A stretch of DNA of 64,000 nucleotides from Leptolyngbya ohadii IS1. GTDB lineage: Bacteria; Cyanobacteriota; Cyanobacteriia; Elainellales; Elainellaceae. Below are positions 46,901 to 54,940 of this stretch, one piece after another. The stretch lies in NCBI RefSeq assembly GCF_002215035.1, contig NZ_NKFP01000001.1:803501-867500 (forward strand), written 5' to 3'. Every line of letters begins with the position of its first letter. Positions within the stretch are counted from its first letter, which is position 1. The notes under the pieces are model-generated. The model worked only from the letters and a program-made list of their open reading frames with translations, was not told the origin of the DNA and made no database searches. The position numbers and the translations under genes are program-made.

Positions 46901-47146
46901 ATTAATCACGTGGGGCGTTTTTAGATAATCCGTGAGGTACAGGTTCACCCGATCGCCCGTCTCTGCCATTAATTGATGGGCAAGATCTGCTATGGCTTGT
47001 TGCCCATTGCGGATACATAAATAGCCGACTAGCCCGGTTGTACCAACGGTCAGCAGCACAAAAGGAACTGTGAGAATGCGGCTGAGGGGACTCTTTGCCC
47101 TGAGCGGATTATTTCGGGGTCGTTTTAGAAGGTGAAGTAGGGTCAT
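40973..47146 (-). CDS. Membrane histidine kinase with 11 PAS domains
   Basis: 2057 residues. A membrane helix near 25-47 and another near 357-380 enclose a Cache sensor (SRIHFSNPQGGYLSTG), followed by HAMP. Eleven PAS/PAC units (about 445-1815) each begin ALRQSE-like and end DITDRK-like. Units 3 and 4 are near copies (AILSAMPDLMTLISAEGIY and AILSAIPDLMTLVSAEGIY). HisKA has [18 protein letters not shown], and HATPase has DQGRGIPADKLE and GTGLGLAIC. There is no receiver; regulators lie upstream (4-base overlap) and downstream (4-base overlap). It probably integrates an external ligand with several cytoplasmic cues such as redox or light. Confidence 0.92.
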   Translation of the reverse strand: MTLLHLLKRPRNNPLRAKSPLSRILTVPFVLLTVGTTGLVGYLCIRNGQQAIADLAHQLMAETGDRVNLYLTDYLKTPHVINRLNANAVRLNQIDITDSESLKRHFVQQIQVFDSVSRIHFSNPQGGYLSTGNDDRGLSVATTRNFVSGTLQVHSVDSQGNRRKLLVERPGYDSRQRPFYQEAIKAGQPLWTPIYVYVPTSRGLGISASYPLYNQQIQGQPRQLQGVLSSDLTLSAISQFLAKLRVGTNGTVFIVDRSGLLVASSTPEKPFFTSANSNQTERLKAIESQETSIRSASQYLATQFGDLNQIKNPTQLQFDIEGQRQFLQVMPFQDESGLDWLIAITVPESSFMERIHSNTQDTLILSGAALIGSILLGLWLAHWIARPIRQLSRASDSLTAGKWQKPLKEDSPIAEIQVLVHALNQNAAQLQQSFDRIKTALAESEEKFTTIFRISPEPITIANLNDGCLVEVNESTIQFFGYSREEITGNTALQLNLWQHPEQREQYRALLAQQGSVRNLEVQVRLKSGEIKTVLLSAEVCNLEGQDRIIVTHRDITDRKATELALQQSEARYRAIVEDQTELVCRSLPDTTVLFVNDACCRYFGVNREDFTGKSYWQFIYEPDRVEVEQVIASLSIDQPIITSENRWVVNGEVRWMQWTDRLLFDEQENPTEIQSVGRDITHLKEAEEALRHSEERNQAILSAMPDLMTLISAEGIYRDIVRSNLLIDLIPLDVNPIGKHLTEVVPPEIAASKLRLIQQTLATGEMQTLEQRIWLDNRWQYEEVRAVPCGCDAALVMIRDITDRKQIEAALRQSEERNRAILSAIPDLMTLVSAEGIYLSAIRSNALIDLVPSTENPVGRHLTEMLPEEVAQRQLRMIKRALATGEVQREEQRIWFEDRWQYEELRVAPCGRDAALVMIRDITDRKQAELSLIESRDLREAIFNASADAIFLLELPPVLRILDCNQRAVELFEVEAKAALIGLEGNALKKHPLTRADLEDIALVMQQGGLWNREIEYVTRTGKIFWGSLAIKQIQVADRSMWLVRVTDVSPQKRIEEALRQSEQLFRGAFETSAFGISIRSPEGKYLRVNQALCRMLGYTESELLQASYRDITHPDDLAINLENTIQRLVAGEISYYHIEKRFIHKQGYVVWGLVSISLVRDLQNQPLYFVAQVQDITDRKQAQEALRQSEARFQKIAAASPAQIYILVCDSNGSNLRFEYVNSGVREIQELEPEQLLQDATLTYFQVHPDDRAVYNEVTYRSFKTLEPFSHQWRVITPSGKLKWVQANSRPERRDNGDIAWYGVLLDITERKRVEDERKQAEIALQESEARFQEIAQTISQIFFVLDLTTNQYLYISPSYERLWGYSPESLYQDPRSWLDRVHPEDLEYVMSGFNSFPDDNRNLQEYRMIAADGKIHWIRAESWIVRDENGNPIREVGLADDITDRKQAEEALRQSEATLRRAQQVAHVGSWQVEVQTGKVTWTEESFHIMGWDISQPEPSLPQFYELIHPDDRNLLVQQVESVIAHQIPYKVEFRVIHPDGSLRYVEARGDAVINEEGRTTYMIGTNLDITERKQAEEALRNSEATKNQILKAIPDLILWMNSGGTCIDLIDGNSVTNLYNKSEAVGKNLYEILPFDLAQARMNAIQQALNTGEVQIYEQQVVLQSGTSYEEVRVIGVGDDRVLVIVRNVTDRKRAEAALLDSETRFRRAFSDAPIGMALIGLDDRWIKVNPMLCDMLDFTESELLSRTASSLVHPEDWNKLQKCIQQVLSSENRNAQVELRYCCQQGQIIWGLMSLSLVRDGQGKPLYYVAQIQDITERRAIDRMKNEFISIVSHELRTPLTAIRGFLGLLDTGIYDKKPEKAKHMIGQALSNSDRLVRLVNDILDLERLSSGKIQLIKEACGAEELMQRAVTGVQSLADQANIQLIIVPTVAEAWADSDCIIQTLTNLLSNAIKFSPPNSAITLSVQARTDSVLFSVQDQGRGIPADKLETIFGRFQQVDVSDSRQKGGTGLGLAICQSIVQQHGGSIWAESIPGNGSTFYFTLPLMSGGEQ

Positions 47147-49062
47147 GTCACACTCCGCTTCATGGTTTCAAGCTCTTGCTGAAGGCGCGATCGATCGATT
47201 CGGCTGATCACCCGCGTCACCAGTTCTGGTCCAGCGACGGGTTTGCCAATAAAATCATCTGCTCCCGCCGCAAACACTTCATGAATGGAGGCGATGTCGG
47301 TGTGAGCCGTCACGACCAGAATTGGTAGGTTGCCCCACTGTGGGTCTTGTCTCACCACTCGGCACAAATCAACCCCATTAAAGGTCGGCATTTCTAAATC
47401 CAGCACCAGCAGATCGGGCTGCGTGGCAGTTAGGACAGCCCAGAATTGCTCTGGATTTTGCAGCGTTGTGACCTGCATTCCCCAGGGCTGTAATAGATTG
47501 CATACCGTATCCAGCATCAGCGGATCGTCGTCTAGAACCATGACTTTGGCGTCGGTTGCCTGGGAACTGATTAAAACTTGCTCGATCGCCTGGAAGACTT
47601 CAGCCGTTGCGATCGGTTTATGCAAGAAGCGCTTAATGCCCAATCGAGAGAGAATAACGCGATCGCTCAGCCGATCTTGCTCTGTGGTGACCAGAATAGG
47701 AACGGTTGGAAACTGGGCTGTAAGGGTCTTAATCAGGTGCAGTCCCGCTTCGAGGGGTTCCTGTAGACTCAGCACAATTGCTTGAGGGGTGTCCTGCTTC
47801 AGCTGTTCCTGAATCACCTGCGGAATGGCGGCTGTATCCGTTACGGCTTGAACTTTCAGACTCCAGTTCGGGGCATCCTGGCAAAGTTGCTCAACAAAAG
47901 CGGTTTCCGGGTCAAGGACAAGGACAACCGGAAGCCGAGGAGGTGGCGGCACTTGCACGCTCAGAGGGGTAGGCGGTTTCGCTAACTCCTGGTTGAGTTC
48001 AGAAATCAGACCGGTAATTTGGGAAACCTGGTTTGGGGCGAGGGGATGCTGATCCAGCAGCTTTTCGAGCGATTTAGCCAGGTATGACCCTCGTTCGTAG
48101 CCAAAGGAACCTAACGTTCCTGCTAACCGATGCGCTTCCTGGGCGAGATCCTGCTGTTTTGCGAGATTCAGGCTTCCTGTCTGGAGGGCTGTCTTCACCT
48201 GTCCCAGTGCTGCCACCCGTTCTCGAAAGATGTTTTGATACTGATTGAGAACTTTATTAATTGACGTTAGATCCTTCTGGCGATTCAGCCCACTTTTCTG
48301 GTCTTTTGTTTCTTTCAGCTCATCATTAAATGGTTGAGTCTGATTTGATAGCGTCTTACTTTTGGTTGGTGAATGGGATGACTGTGGGGGTACTTTGAGC
48401 CGATATCCCAGCCCGTAAATGGTATCTAGCAGCTCTGTCTGCATTCCGGCAGCTTTCAACTTCCGCCGCAGATCCTTCACCAGGTTAGTTACTGTTCCCT
48501 CACAGGGGAAGGTGTCAATTGACCAGAGGCGATCGATCACATCATTCCGGCTGAAAACGCGCTGAGGATGGCGAAGGAATAGCCCCAGTAATGCGTACTC
48601 CTTTGGCGTCAGTGAGAGCAGTTGCCCACGATAAGTCACTTCTGCGGAAGCTGGATTGACGCAAAGATGCTCCCAGGTTAAAACCGCAGGGGCTAAACCC
48701 GTTTGCCCTCGCCGCAATAACGCTCGCATTCGTGCTAGCAGCGTGGATAAGTCGTAGGGTTTGGTCACATAATCATCTGCGCCTGCATCCAACCCTTTCA
48801 CCACATCGTCGCTGGAATCTTTTGCAGTCAGTAAAAGGATGGGCTTTTGAAACCCGGTTGCCCGCAGTTGGCGGCAGAGACTAATGCCGTCTAATTTAGG
48901 AATCAGCAAATCCAGCAGAATCAGGTCATACTCCCAGGACGTCGCAAACTGTAAACCCGCTTCCCCATCGGTTGCGACATCAACGCTATAGTGCTGCGCG
49001 ACGATGACTTCCGAAAGGACTGCCGCTGCCAATGAGTCATCTTCTACTAATAAAACCTTCAC
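47143..49062 (-). CDS. Multi-domain response regulator (REC-wHTH-HPt-REC-REC)
   Basis: 639 residues. REC1 (LLVEDDSLAAAVL, LILLDLLIPKLDG, YVTKPYD) and an OmpR-type winged helix (about 125-225: LTPKEYALLGLFLRHPQRVF, VTNLVKDLRRKLKAAG, LLDTIYGLGYRLKV) form a complete DNA-binding regulator. It is followed by an HPt domain (AHRLAGTLGSFGYERG with the phospho-His), a degenerate receiver (LVLDPETAFVEQL) and an intact one (VLDDDPLMLDTV, LLVLDLEMPTFNGVD, FIGKPVAG). A phosphorelay within one chain is therefore possible. Its stop overlaps the start of the 11-PAS kinase by 4 bases, and it heads the operon. Confidence 0.92.
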   Translation of the reverse strand: MKVLLVEDDSLAAAVLSEVIVAQHYSVDVATDGEAGLQFATSWEYDLILLDLLIPKLDGISLCRQLRATGFQKPILLLTAKDSSDDVVKGLDAGADDYVTKPYDLSTLLARMRALLRRGQTGLAPAVLTWEHLCVNPASAEVTYRGQLLSLTPKEYALLGLFLRHPQRVFSRNDVIDRLWSIDTFPCEGTVTNLVKDLRRKLKAAGMQTELLDTIYGLGYRLKVPPQSSHSPTKSKTLSNQTQPFNDELKETKDQKSGLNRQKDLTSINKVLNQYQNIFRERVAALGQVKTALQTGSLNLAKQQDLAQEAHRLAGTLGSFGYERGSYLAKSLEKLLDQHPLAPNQVSQITGLISELNQELAKPPTPLSVQVPPPPRLPVVLVLDPETAFVEQLCQDAPNWSLKVQAVTDTAAIPQVIQEQLKQDTPQAIVLSLQEPLEAGLHLIKTLTAQFPTVPILVTTEQDRLSDRVILSRLGIKRFLHKPIATAEVFQAIEQVLISSQATDAKVMVLDDDPLMLDTVCNLLQPWGMQVTTLQNPEQFWAVLTATQPDLLVLDLEMPTFNGVDLCRVVRQDPQWGNLPILVVTAHTDIASIHEVFAAGADDFIGKPVAGPELVTRVISRIDRSRLQQELETMKRSVT

Positions 49063-49827
49063 AGCAGATGCAACTCCTTATGTCTTGCACTAATCCTAAG
49101 GCTTCTAAAGCAGTCAAGTTTCGCGGAATGATCTGCCTGTACTCGGAATGGTCTGAATGAATCCGTCTGTATTATAAAAATATTATAAAAATTATAAAAC
49201 CCGTTTTTCCTGAGCTGTGCATAGCCTTTCCAGAAGGGTACAGGATTAATGCATAAATCGCAAAACGGCATTGCTGATTAGACGTATGATTCGCCCCCCT
49301 AACCCCCAAATTCTGGGGGGAACCGAGCCGACACGGGCATTCCTTTTGACACAGGCAATTCTACCGATTTCAAAGTCCCCCCTCGCTCTTTTAGAGCGGC
49401 AGATAACAGATGGGGGATTTAGGAGGCGATACAGGGACTCCAATTGCACCTTCATACTTTGATTCAGCAACGCCTAAAATTTCTATCTGCTTTCAGCAAT
49501 GCCCGCAAAATGAGTGCATCAATTACAGACCTAAGATACAGACTTGAGATGTCAGTAAGACAGCCAGTAAAACGATCGAGCTAGAACAGCGGAATGTCCC
49601 ATTCTAGATAAAACTGATTTTGTCTACCCTCTTAGGACAGAGATCTATGGTGCGATCGGAACGAATAGTGCTTCTCCTGCAATTCTTAGAATTGTTGATG
49701 CTGCCGCAGTTCACGCGATTTTGGCGATCCCTGAGATTACGTCCTGGAGCAAAATTTCCTCCCTAGCGAATCCTTATTTTTTCTTGGTTCAGTTTATCCA
49801 GAGTCCATCCAATGTTCTGATACTGCG
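49063..49827. other. Divergent intergenic region with a repeat element
   Basis: About 765 bases between the regulator operon and the HTH-AAA gene. It contains the inverted-repeat element at 49292-49428. Elsewhere only short open frames occur. ATTATAAAAATATTATAAAAATTATAAAA at about 49171-49198 is a strongly AT-rich direct repeat close to the operon's start and may be part of its promoter. Confidence 0.5.
49292..49428. repeat. MITE-like element with imperfect inverted ends
   Basis: The left arm CGCCCCCCTAACCCCC and the right arm (read inward) CGCCTCCTAAATCCCCC are imperfect inverses bounding ~137 bases. Inner copies CTGGGGGG and AAAGTCCCCCCTC are of the kind seen in many cyanobacterial interspersed repeats. 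It holds no gene. Confidence 0.6.
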
Positions 49828-51207
49828 ATGTTTGTAACCAAGACAGCGGAGCAATCCAAGACACAGCGACAGAGAGGAGTAGTACTAACTCCCGCAGGTC
49901 TCTACAAATTGCAGATCGCGATCCAGGCGTTGGAGGCATCCGAGATTAGTAATTCTCGTCTCACCTTAGAAAAGCTCAGCGAGCGGATCAATATTTCTAG
50001 TAAAACGCTGGGACGGTTGTGGTCGTTGAATTCAGGTGTGGATCAAAAAACACTGAAGCTGTGTTTTAACGCATTGGATCTGGAACTTCATGAGAGCGAT
50101 TACACCCGGCTAAGCAAACAAACTCAAGGAAACCATCCTACTAAGGGAAATCAGCCGAGTTTTCCCAATTTGTCCTATCCCGATGGTCCTATCGGGCTTG
50201 ACTCTCCTTTTTATATCGAACGTCCTCCGGTCGAAGCCCTTGCCTACCAGGAGATTGTTCAACCGGGCAGCATAATCCAAATTCGATCGCCTAAGGGAAT
50301 GGGCAAAGGTTCCCTGGTGCTGAGGCTTTTGGCATTTTGTCAGCTTCAAAAATACCGTACTGCAACCCTGGATTTTTGTCAGTTTGATACCTCTTGTCTG
50401 GCTAATTTCAATCGGTTTTTACGCTGTTTTTGTTTTAGCGCTGCAAAGTCATTAGAGATTGAACCGCAGCTCAATCAGCATTGGCATGAGGATCTGGGCG
50501 GTAAGCTAAGCTGTAGCTTTTACTTCAAGAATTACTTGCTCAAACAAATTGAGCAGCCGATCGTTCTGGTGTTGAATGATGTAGATCACATATTTGAATA
50601 TAGCGATATTTCCAAACAATTCTTTCTACTACTGCGATCGTGGTATGAAGAATCGCGGCAGAGTTCAATTCTACAAAAGCTGCGAATTGTGCTCGTTCAA
50701 TCGACGGAAGGACGTTCTGCTTCAAACATTAATCCTTCTCTTTTCGATGTGGGAATGCCGCTGCGTTTGCCGGAGTTAACTCATGCTCAGGTTCAGGATT
50801 TGGCTCAGCGATATGGCTTGAACTGGAGCCCAATTGAGGTCAATCAACTCATGCAGCTTCTGGGCGGACACCCACTCCTTATCCAGATTGCGTTTTACCA
50901 TATTTGCTGCAAAGGACTGCCGCTGGAGCAATTGTTGCAGCAGGCGATCGATCAGGAAGAAATTTTCAAAGCCCATTTATCGCAGCTCTGGCTGACACTG
51001 CACAGACATTCAGATTTAGTTGAGGCATTGAAATCGATCGTCAACGCTGAGCGCGGAGTAGCTCTAAGCCCGATTCAAGCCCATTTTTTGGAAAGCCAGG
51101 GATTGATTTGCTATGAGGGGACGGCAGCTAGGCTTCGCTGTCAGCTTTACCAGGGCTACTTCAAGCAGCAATTCCAGTCTTCTCAAAGAGAGAGGGTATC
51201 GGTGTAA
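49828..51207 (+). CDS. HTH + AAA-like ATPase domain protein (AAA_35 type)
   Basis: 459 residues. The N-terminus (about 20-95: LTPAGLYKLQIAIQALE, LTLEKLSERINISSKTLGRL, VDQKTLKLCFNALDLEL) is the helix-turn-helix module found on many cyanobacterial STAND/AAA proteins. After a linker, IERPPVEALAYQEIVQPGSI and the P-loop IRSPKGMGKGSLVLRLL start an AAA_35 NTPase (130-400), with VLVLNDVDHIFEY as Walker B-like strand. No effector domain follows, so its output is unknown; a regulatory or signalling role is likely. It lies 55 bases before the outer-membrane-protein gene on the same strand. Confidence 0.82.
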   Translation: MFVTKTAEQSKTQRQRGVVLTPAGLYKLQIAIQALEASEISNSRLTLEKLSERINISSKTLGRLWSLNSGVDQKTLKLCFNALDLELHESDYTRLSKQTQGNHPTKGNQPSFPNLSYPDGPIGLDSPFYIERPPVEALAYQEIVQPGSIIQIRSPKGMGKGSLVLRLLAFCQLQKYRTATLDFCQFDTSCLANFNRFLRCFCFSAAKSLEIEPQLNQHWHEDLGGKLSCSFYFKNYLLKQIEQPIVLVLNDVDHIFEYSDISKQFFLLLRSWYEESRQSSILQKLRIVLVQSTEGRSASNINPSLFDVGMPLRLPELTHAQVQDLAQRYGLNWSPIEVNQLMQLLGGHPLLIQIAFYHICCKGLPLEQLLQQAIDQEEIFKAHLSQLWLTLHRHSDLVEALKSIVNAERGVALSPIQAHFLESQGLICYEGTAARLRCQLYQGYFKQQFQSSQRERVSV

Positions 51208-51262
51208 GCTCTGCGCTGAATAATTTTCCTCTCAATTTGATTCTCAATTGATAAAGCTAAGC

Positions 51263-52639
51263 ATGGTAATTCAAAGTATCAGGAACGGTCAAAGTAATAG
51301 CTCGGTGAATCAGATTTCTCCAAATATTAAAGTTTATTGGCAAAAGATTAGCTATCAATTATCAAAATCGCTGTGGTTATGCTCTAGCAGCGCTTTCTCG
51401 GCGGCGATCGTTCTTTCCGGTTCACCTGCCTGGGCAGATCCAGGCTTCGATTCAGATTCCAATGAATTTGGTCTAAATTTTAAAGTTACCCTCAGCGCGG
51501 ACGGCACACAAACTTCCGATCGATCGCCCAGCAACCCACCTGTGGAGGAATCTGCTGCGGAACTCCAGCCGTCCGCGCCATCTTCTGAGCTATTGTTTGA
51601 AACACAGCCATTGGAGCCGTCTTCTGAGCCATCTTCTGAGCCATTTTCTGAGCCACCTTCTGAGCCGTCCCTTGAGGTGCAGCCTTCCGAACCCTCTTCC
51701 ACTTCGACGTCTCCTGCCTCTGCCTCAAATCGGAGCTGGCAATTTTCAGTAGAACCCTATTTCTTTGCCCCCCTGGACGTGAACGCTGATGTTACTGTCT
51801 CTGGGCGAAGTGCCTCGATCGATCTGGGCTTAGATGATATTCTGAATTTCGATCGTGCCTTCGATGCTGGGCTGCGGCTTCGGGCACAAAACGATCGCCT
51901 GGGATTTCTGTTGGACGGTTTCTATCTGTATGCTGAAAACAGCGGTAATCTGGGCAGAACCTTTTCTTCGGGCAGCATCTTTCAGTTTGTGCAACAAAAT
52001 TCCCCCGGAACGTCGGCAGAGTTCGCGCAGCGATTTGAACCCCAGCAAATTCAGCGGTTTGTCCAGATTGGGCAACAAATTGGATTAAATACTCCCGTGA
52101 ACGTCACTGCGGATGGGACAGTCTCCGTTCGTCAAATCACCATTGATGCTGCGGTTTCCTATCGGGTGGTTGATACTTCGCTGAATCGATCGGCTGAAGG
52201 AACGAATTTCTATCCCCGACTGGCGATTGCGCCGATTGCAGGGGTGCGAACTAATATCTTGCGGCAAACGATCGAGGTTGATGATATTCGGATTAATGGT
52301 CGAACAATTCCCGATCGTGCTTTGCCTCCGATCGATCGCAGCTTCCGCTCTACCAGAACACTGGTTGAACCTTTGATTGGCGCGCAGATTGATCTGGCGT
52401 TATCGGAGCAGTGGGCACTTGCATTTCGCGGCGATGTCTCCGGATTTAATATCGGTGCGCGGCAAAACTTTACCTGGAATGTAATGTTCGGCACTCAGTA
52501 CAATCTCTCTCGCAATGTTGCGCTTCAGCTTGCCTATCGCTTCAATGGGTTTGATTTCGAGACAGGCGAAGGTCTGAGGCGAACGGAATTAAATCTGCGC
52601 CAGAATGGGGTGATGCTCAACACGATATTCCGATTCTAG
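51263..52639 (+). CDS. Outer-membrane beta-barrel protein with Ser-Glu-Pro linker
   Basis: 458 residues from the ATG at 51263; an upstream TTG (51248) is possible. A long signal peptide ends near SGSPAWA-DP. A low-complexity linker (about 85-145) contains SEPSSEPFSEPPSEPS, made of 12-base units, and may span the peptidoglycan. The rest alternates polar and hydrophobic residues in strand-like blocks (SWQFSVEPYFFAPLDVNADV, LGFLLDGFYLYAE, WALAFRGDVSGFNIGARQNF) and ends LNTIFRF; a terminal Phe is the usual barrel-insertion signal. The cargo or pore function is not known. It follows the HTH-AAA gene. Confidence 0.82.
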   Translation: MVIQSIRNGQSNSSVNQISPNIKVYWQKISYQLSKSLWLCSSSAFSAAIVLSGSPAWADPGFDSDSNEFGLNFKVTLSADGTQTSDRSPSNPPVEESAAELQPSAPSSELLFETQPLEPSSEPSSEPFSEPPSEPSLEVQPSEPSSTSTSPASASNRSWQFSVEPYFFAPLDVNADVTVSGRSASIDLGLDDILNFDRAFDAGLRLRAQNDRLGFLLDGFYLYAENSGNLGRTFSSGSIFQFVQQNSPGTSAEFAQRFEPQQIQRFVQIGQQIGLNTPVNVTADGTVSVRQITIDAAVSYRVVDTSLNRSAEGTNFYPRLAIAPIAGVRTNILRQTIEVDDIRINGRTIPDRALPPIDRSFRSTRTLVEPLIGAQIDLALSEQWALAFRGDVSGFNIGARQNFTWNVMFGTQYNLSRNVALQLAYRFNGFDFETGEGLRRTELNLRQNGVMLNTIFRF

Positions 52640-52998
52640 TAATTTTTTCTGGTTCTCCTTTTGAAGCCTGGAGTCTGACTTCAAGCGTAAAAATCCGTAC
52701 TACTTCCTTCTCTAATCTTATACTTTCTTCGTTCATGGTGGTATCTCTGTTTGAACCTCTGTTTTGTCCCTGCTGTATGCCAGCCTTTCTGCATACGTTG
52801 TCCCAATGCAGCACCCCGCTTCTGCTGGAATCCCTGCTGCAACTAAAATCGGGTTCCCTGGCAGCGGCGATCGGGCTGGAGCGGCATTCTTTAGATTCTG
52901 AAGAGAACGTTCATCTTTTGCCAGGCTATTCAGATCAGACTGTATAGAAGACTGGATTGAAATTTGTGTAAGGAATTACTTGTAGGGAATTACTAGCA
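52640..52998. other. Intergenic region before the M20 amidohydrolase gene
   Basis: About 360 bases. A 70-codon plus-strand frame (52735-52947) and a 65-codon minus frame occur, but neither has homology-like composition or a good ribosome site. Nothing else was recognised. AAGGAATTACTTGTAGGGAATTACT near 52971-52994 is a short duplication. Confidence 0.4.
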
Positions 52999-54441
52999 AT
53001 GTCGTTCTTCCGTAATATTTTTCCTAAATGGTGGCTGAAGCGAGGCGGTCTGCTCATCCTGGGGGCGATCGCCACAAGTCTACTCCTGTTGTTCAATCTG
53101 TCGGTTAATTTGCCTTTCCTGGGGTCCCAGCCTGCCCAGGCACAAAGAACCTTTGAAGGCACTCCTGCCGCTAAACCTGCCTATTACGATCGCCTGCTGT
53201 CGGTGATTGATCGAGATGGCGATCGGCTGATCAATATTTTCAAAGATATTCATCAAAACCCTGAACTGGGATTCATGGAAACGCGCACGGCAGAAATCAT
53301 CGCGAAGGAACTGCGATCGCTCGGCTATGAGGTCAAAACCGGGATCGGCAAAACGGGTGTGGTCGGGATTCTACGGAACGGTGAAGGGGCAAAGGTGATG
53401 TATCGGGCGGATATGGATGCGCTCCCTGTGCAGGAAACCACCGGATTACCCTACGCCAGCACCAAGCGAGTCGAAATGGAGGATGGGGACGATCGCTATG
53501 TGATGCACGCCTGCGGTCACGATTCTCATGTGGTCTGGATGCTGGGACTGGCGAAGGCAATGGCGGAACTGCGATCGGACTGGAAGGGGACGCTGATTCT
53601 GGTGGCACAACCCGCAGAGGAGGGAGTTGCAGGCGCAAGGGCAATGGTGGAGGATGGTCTGTACACCCGTCATGGTGTTCCCGTTCCTGACTTTCTGCTG
53701 GGGATGCACAGTGCCCCGGGTCCAACTGGATTGATCGCCAGCGCACCGGGTGTTCAAACCGCAGGCAGCGATCCGATCGACATTTTGTTTAAAGGAGTCG
53801 GGGGACACGGTTCCTCACCCCATCTGGCAAAAGATCCGATCGTGATGGCTGCCCATGCGATTACGCAGTATCAAACGATCGTGGCACGGGCGATCGATCC
53901 AAAGGAAGCAGCGGTGATTACGGTTGGCTCAGTGCAGGCGGGCGAGGCAAATAATGTGATTCCGGGTGAGGCACTGCTAAAGCTGAGTTTACGCTGGTTT
54001 AATCCAGAAGTGCGGCAAACCATGCTGGCGGGCATTCAGGCAGTGAATCAGTCGATCGCTCGCACCTATGGAATGCCGGAAGATCAGCTCCCCACGATTA
54101 CAACCAAGGGGGGAACTACGCCAATGGTGAATGACCAATCGGTCATCGATCGAATTAATCCTCAGCTTGCAAATCTGGTGGGAGCAAATAGACTGATTAC
54201 GCAGTTTGAGGGGACGACCGGCTCAGAGGACGTTCATTTGCTGAAGGGAGACAATCAAAACATTCAGTTCGGCTTTGTCTTTGTTGGCGTTGCGGAACCG
54301 AGTCTATTTGCCAAAGCCCTCGCCGAAGGTAAACAGGTTCCTTTTTCTAACCACAACAGCAACTTCCAGGTGGATCTCAATGCCATTCCGTTTGGCGCGA
54401 AGGTTGCCAGTGTCATGACCATGGAGCTGCTGCAAAACTAG
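52999..54441 (+). CDS. Exported M20-family amidohydrolase
   Basis: 480 residues. The N-terminus (about 1-50: LILGAIATSLLLLFNLSV, then PAQAQ) is a signal peptide, so the enzyme is periplasmic. The mature part has the M20D pattern: DIHQNPELGFMETRTA, YRADMDALPVQE (metal Asp), HACGHDSHVVWMLGLA, QPAEEGVAGARAM (catalytic Glu), LLGMHSAPGP and the dimerisation domain around GVGGHGSSPHLAKDP. It should hydrolyse N-acyl amino acids, such as hippurate or indole-amide conjugates, using a two-metal centre. EDVHLLKGDNQNIQF near the end holds the last ligand region. It is a single gene. Confidence 0.92.
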   Translation: MSFFRNIFPKWWLKRGGLLILGAIATSLLLLFNLSVNLPFLGSQPAQAQRTFEGTPAAKPAYYDRLLSVIDRDGDRLINIFKDIHQNPELGFMETRTAEIIAKELRSLGYEVKTGIGKTGVVGILRNGEGAKVMYRADMDALPVQETTGLPYASTKRVEMEDGDDRYVMHACGHDSHVVWMLGLAKAMAELRSDWKGTLILVAQPAEEGVAGARAMVEDGLYTRHGVPVPDFLLGMHSAPGPTGLIASAPGVQTAGSDPIDILFKGVGGHGSSPHLAKDPIVMAAHAITQYQTIVARAIDPKEAAVITVGSVQAGEANNVIPGEALLKLSLRWFNPEVRQTMLAGIQAVNQSIARTYGMPEDQLPTITTKGGTTPMVNDQSVIDRINPQLANLVGANRLITQFEGTTGSEDVHLLKGDNQNIQFGFVFVGVAEPSLFAKALAEGKQVPFSNHNSNFQVDLNAIPFGAKVASVMTMELLQN

Positions 54442-54535
54442 AAAGTCCTGACCTCTTCCGGGAGCGCAAATGCTCAGGGAACTGATGGACTGGCGATTCA
54501 GGTGCTTTATTAACACGTACCCACGCTAGACTTTT

Positions 54536-54940
54536 TCAAGTCGGGTTAATGTTAAAGTTACGCTGATACCAGGCTACTATGTCAGCGATAACAACTCGTC
54601 CTGAGTTAAGGAAAATTCTGAGTGGGACGTTATTGGGAAAACTCGTTCCTTCAGGAAAAGCATCTCTTGCGTCGAATGCTTCCGTGATATGTCCAACAAA
54701 CCCGCTGCCGAAACTTAGCCCATCTATAATCAACCTGTTGTTAAGGAAGATATTCATAGAGGATGCACTTTGGGCTGCAACGTTAAAGGCTAGAATTGGT
54801 TTTCTTGTTCCGTTATCAAACACAAACCCGCTGGGGAATAGAAACGTTAGCGTTACCTCGTTGGGTTCTGGCTGACCTGTATTGTCTAAAGTAGTTCTGC
54901 CGTCTTTTATCACTTGGTAGTCTGCAATAGATTCTGCCAT
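54536..54940 (-). CDS. Conserved-looking protein of unknown family, beta-rich
   Basis: 134 residues, no family recognised. It alternates hydrophobic and polar residues in strand-like blocks (EVTLTFLFPSGFVFDNG, KPILAFNVAAQSASSMNIFL, NRLIIDGLSFG, VPLRIFLNSGRVVIADIVAW), suggesting a beta-sandwich. LRIFLNSGRVVIADIVAWY could be its last strand pair. It has no signal peptide, no Cys and a neutral to acidic charge. A clear AGAAGGAAAC lies before the ATG, which supports it as a real gene. It is alone on the minus strand between the amidohydrolase and a divergent DoxX-like gene. Confidence 0.65.
   Translation of the reverse strand: MAESIADYQVIKDGRTTLDNTGQPEPNEVTLTFLFPSGFVFDNGTRKPILAFNVAAQSASSMNIFLNNRLIIDGLSFGSGFVGHITEAFDARDAFPEGTSFPNNVPLRIFLNSGRVVIADIVAWYQRNFNINPT

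Noticed and set aside
52735-52947. 70-codon plus frame between the outer-membrane and amidohydrolase genes
   Set aside because: No ribosome site and no family-like pattern.
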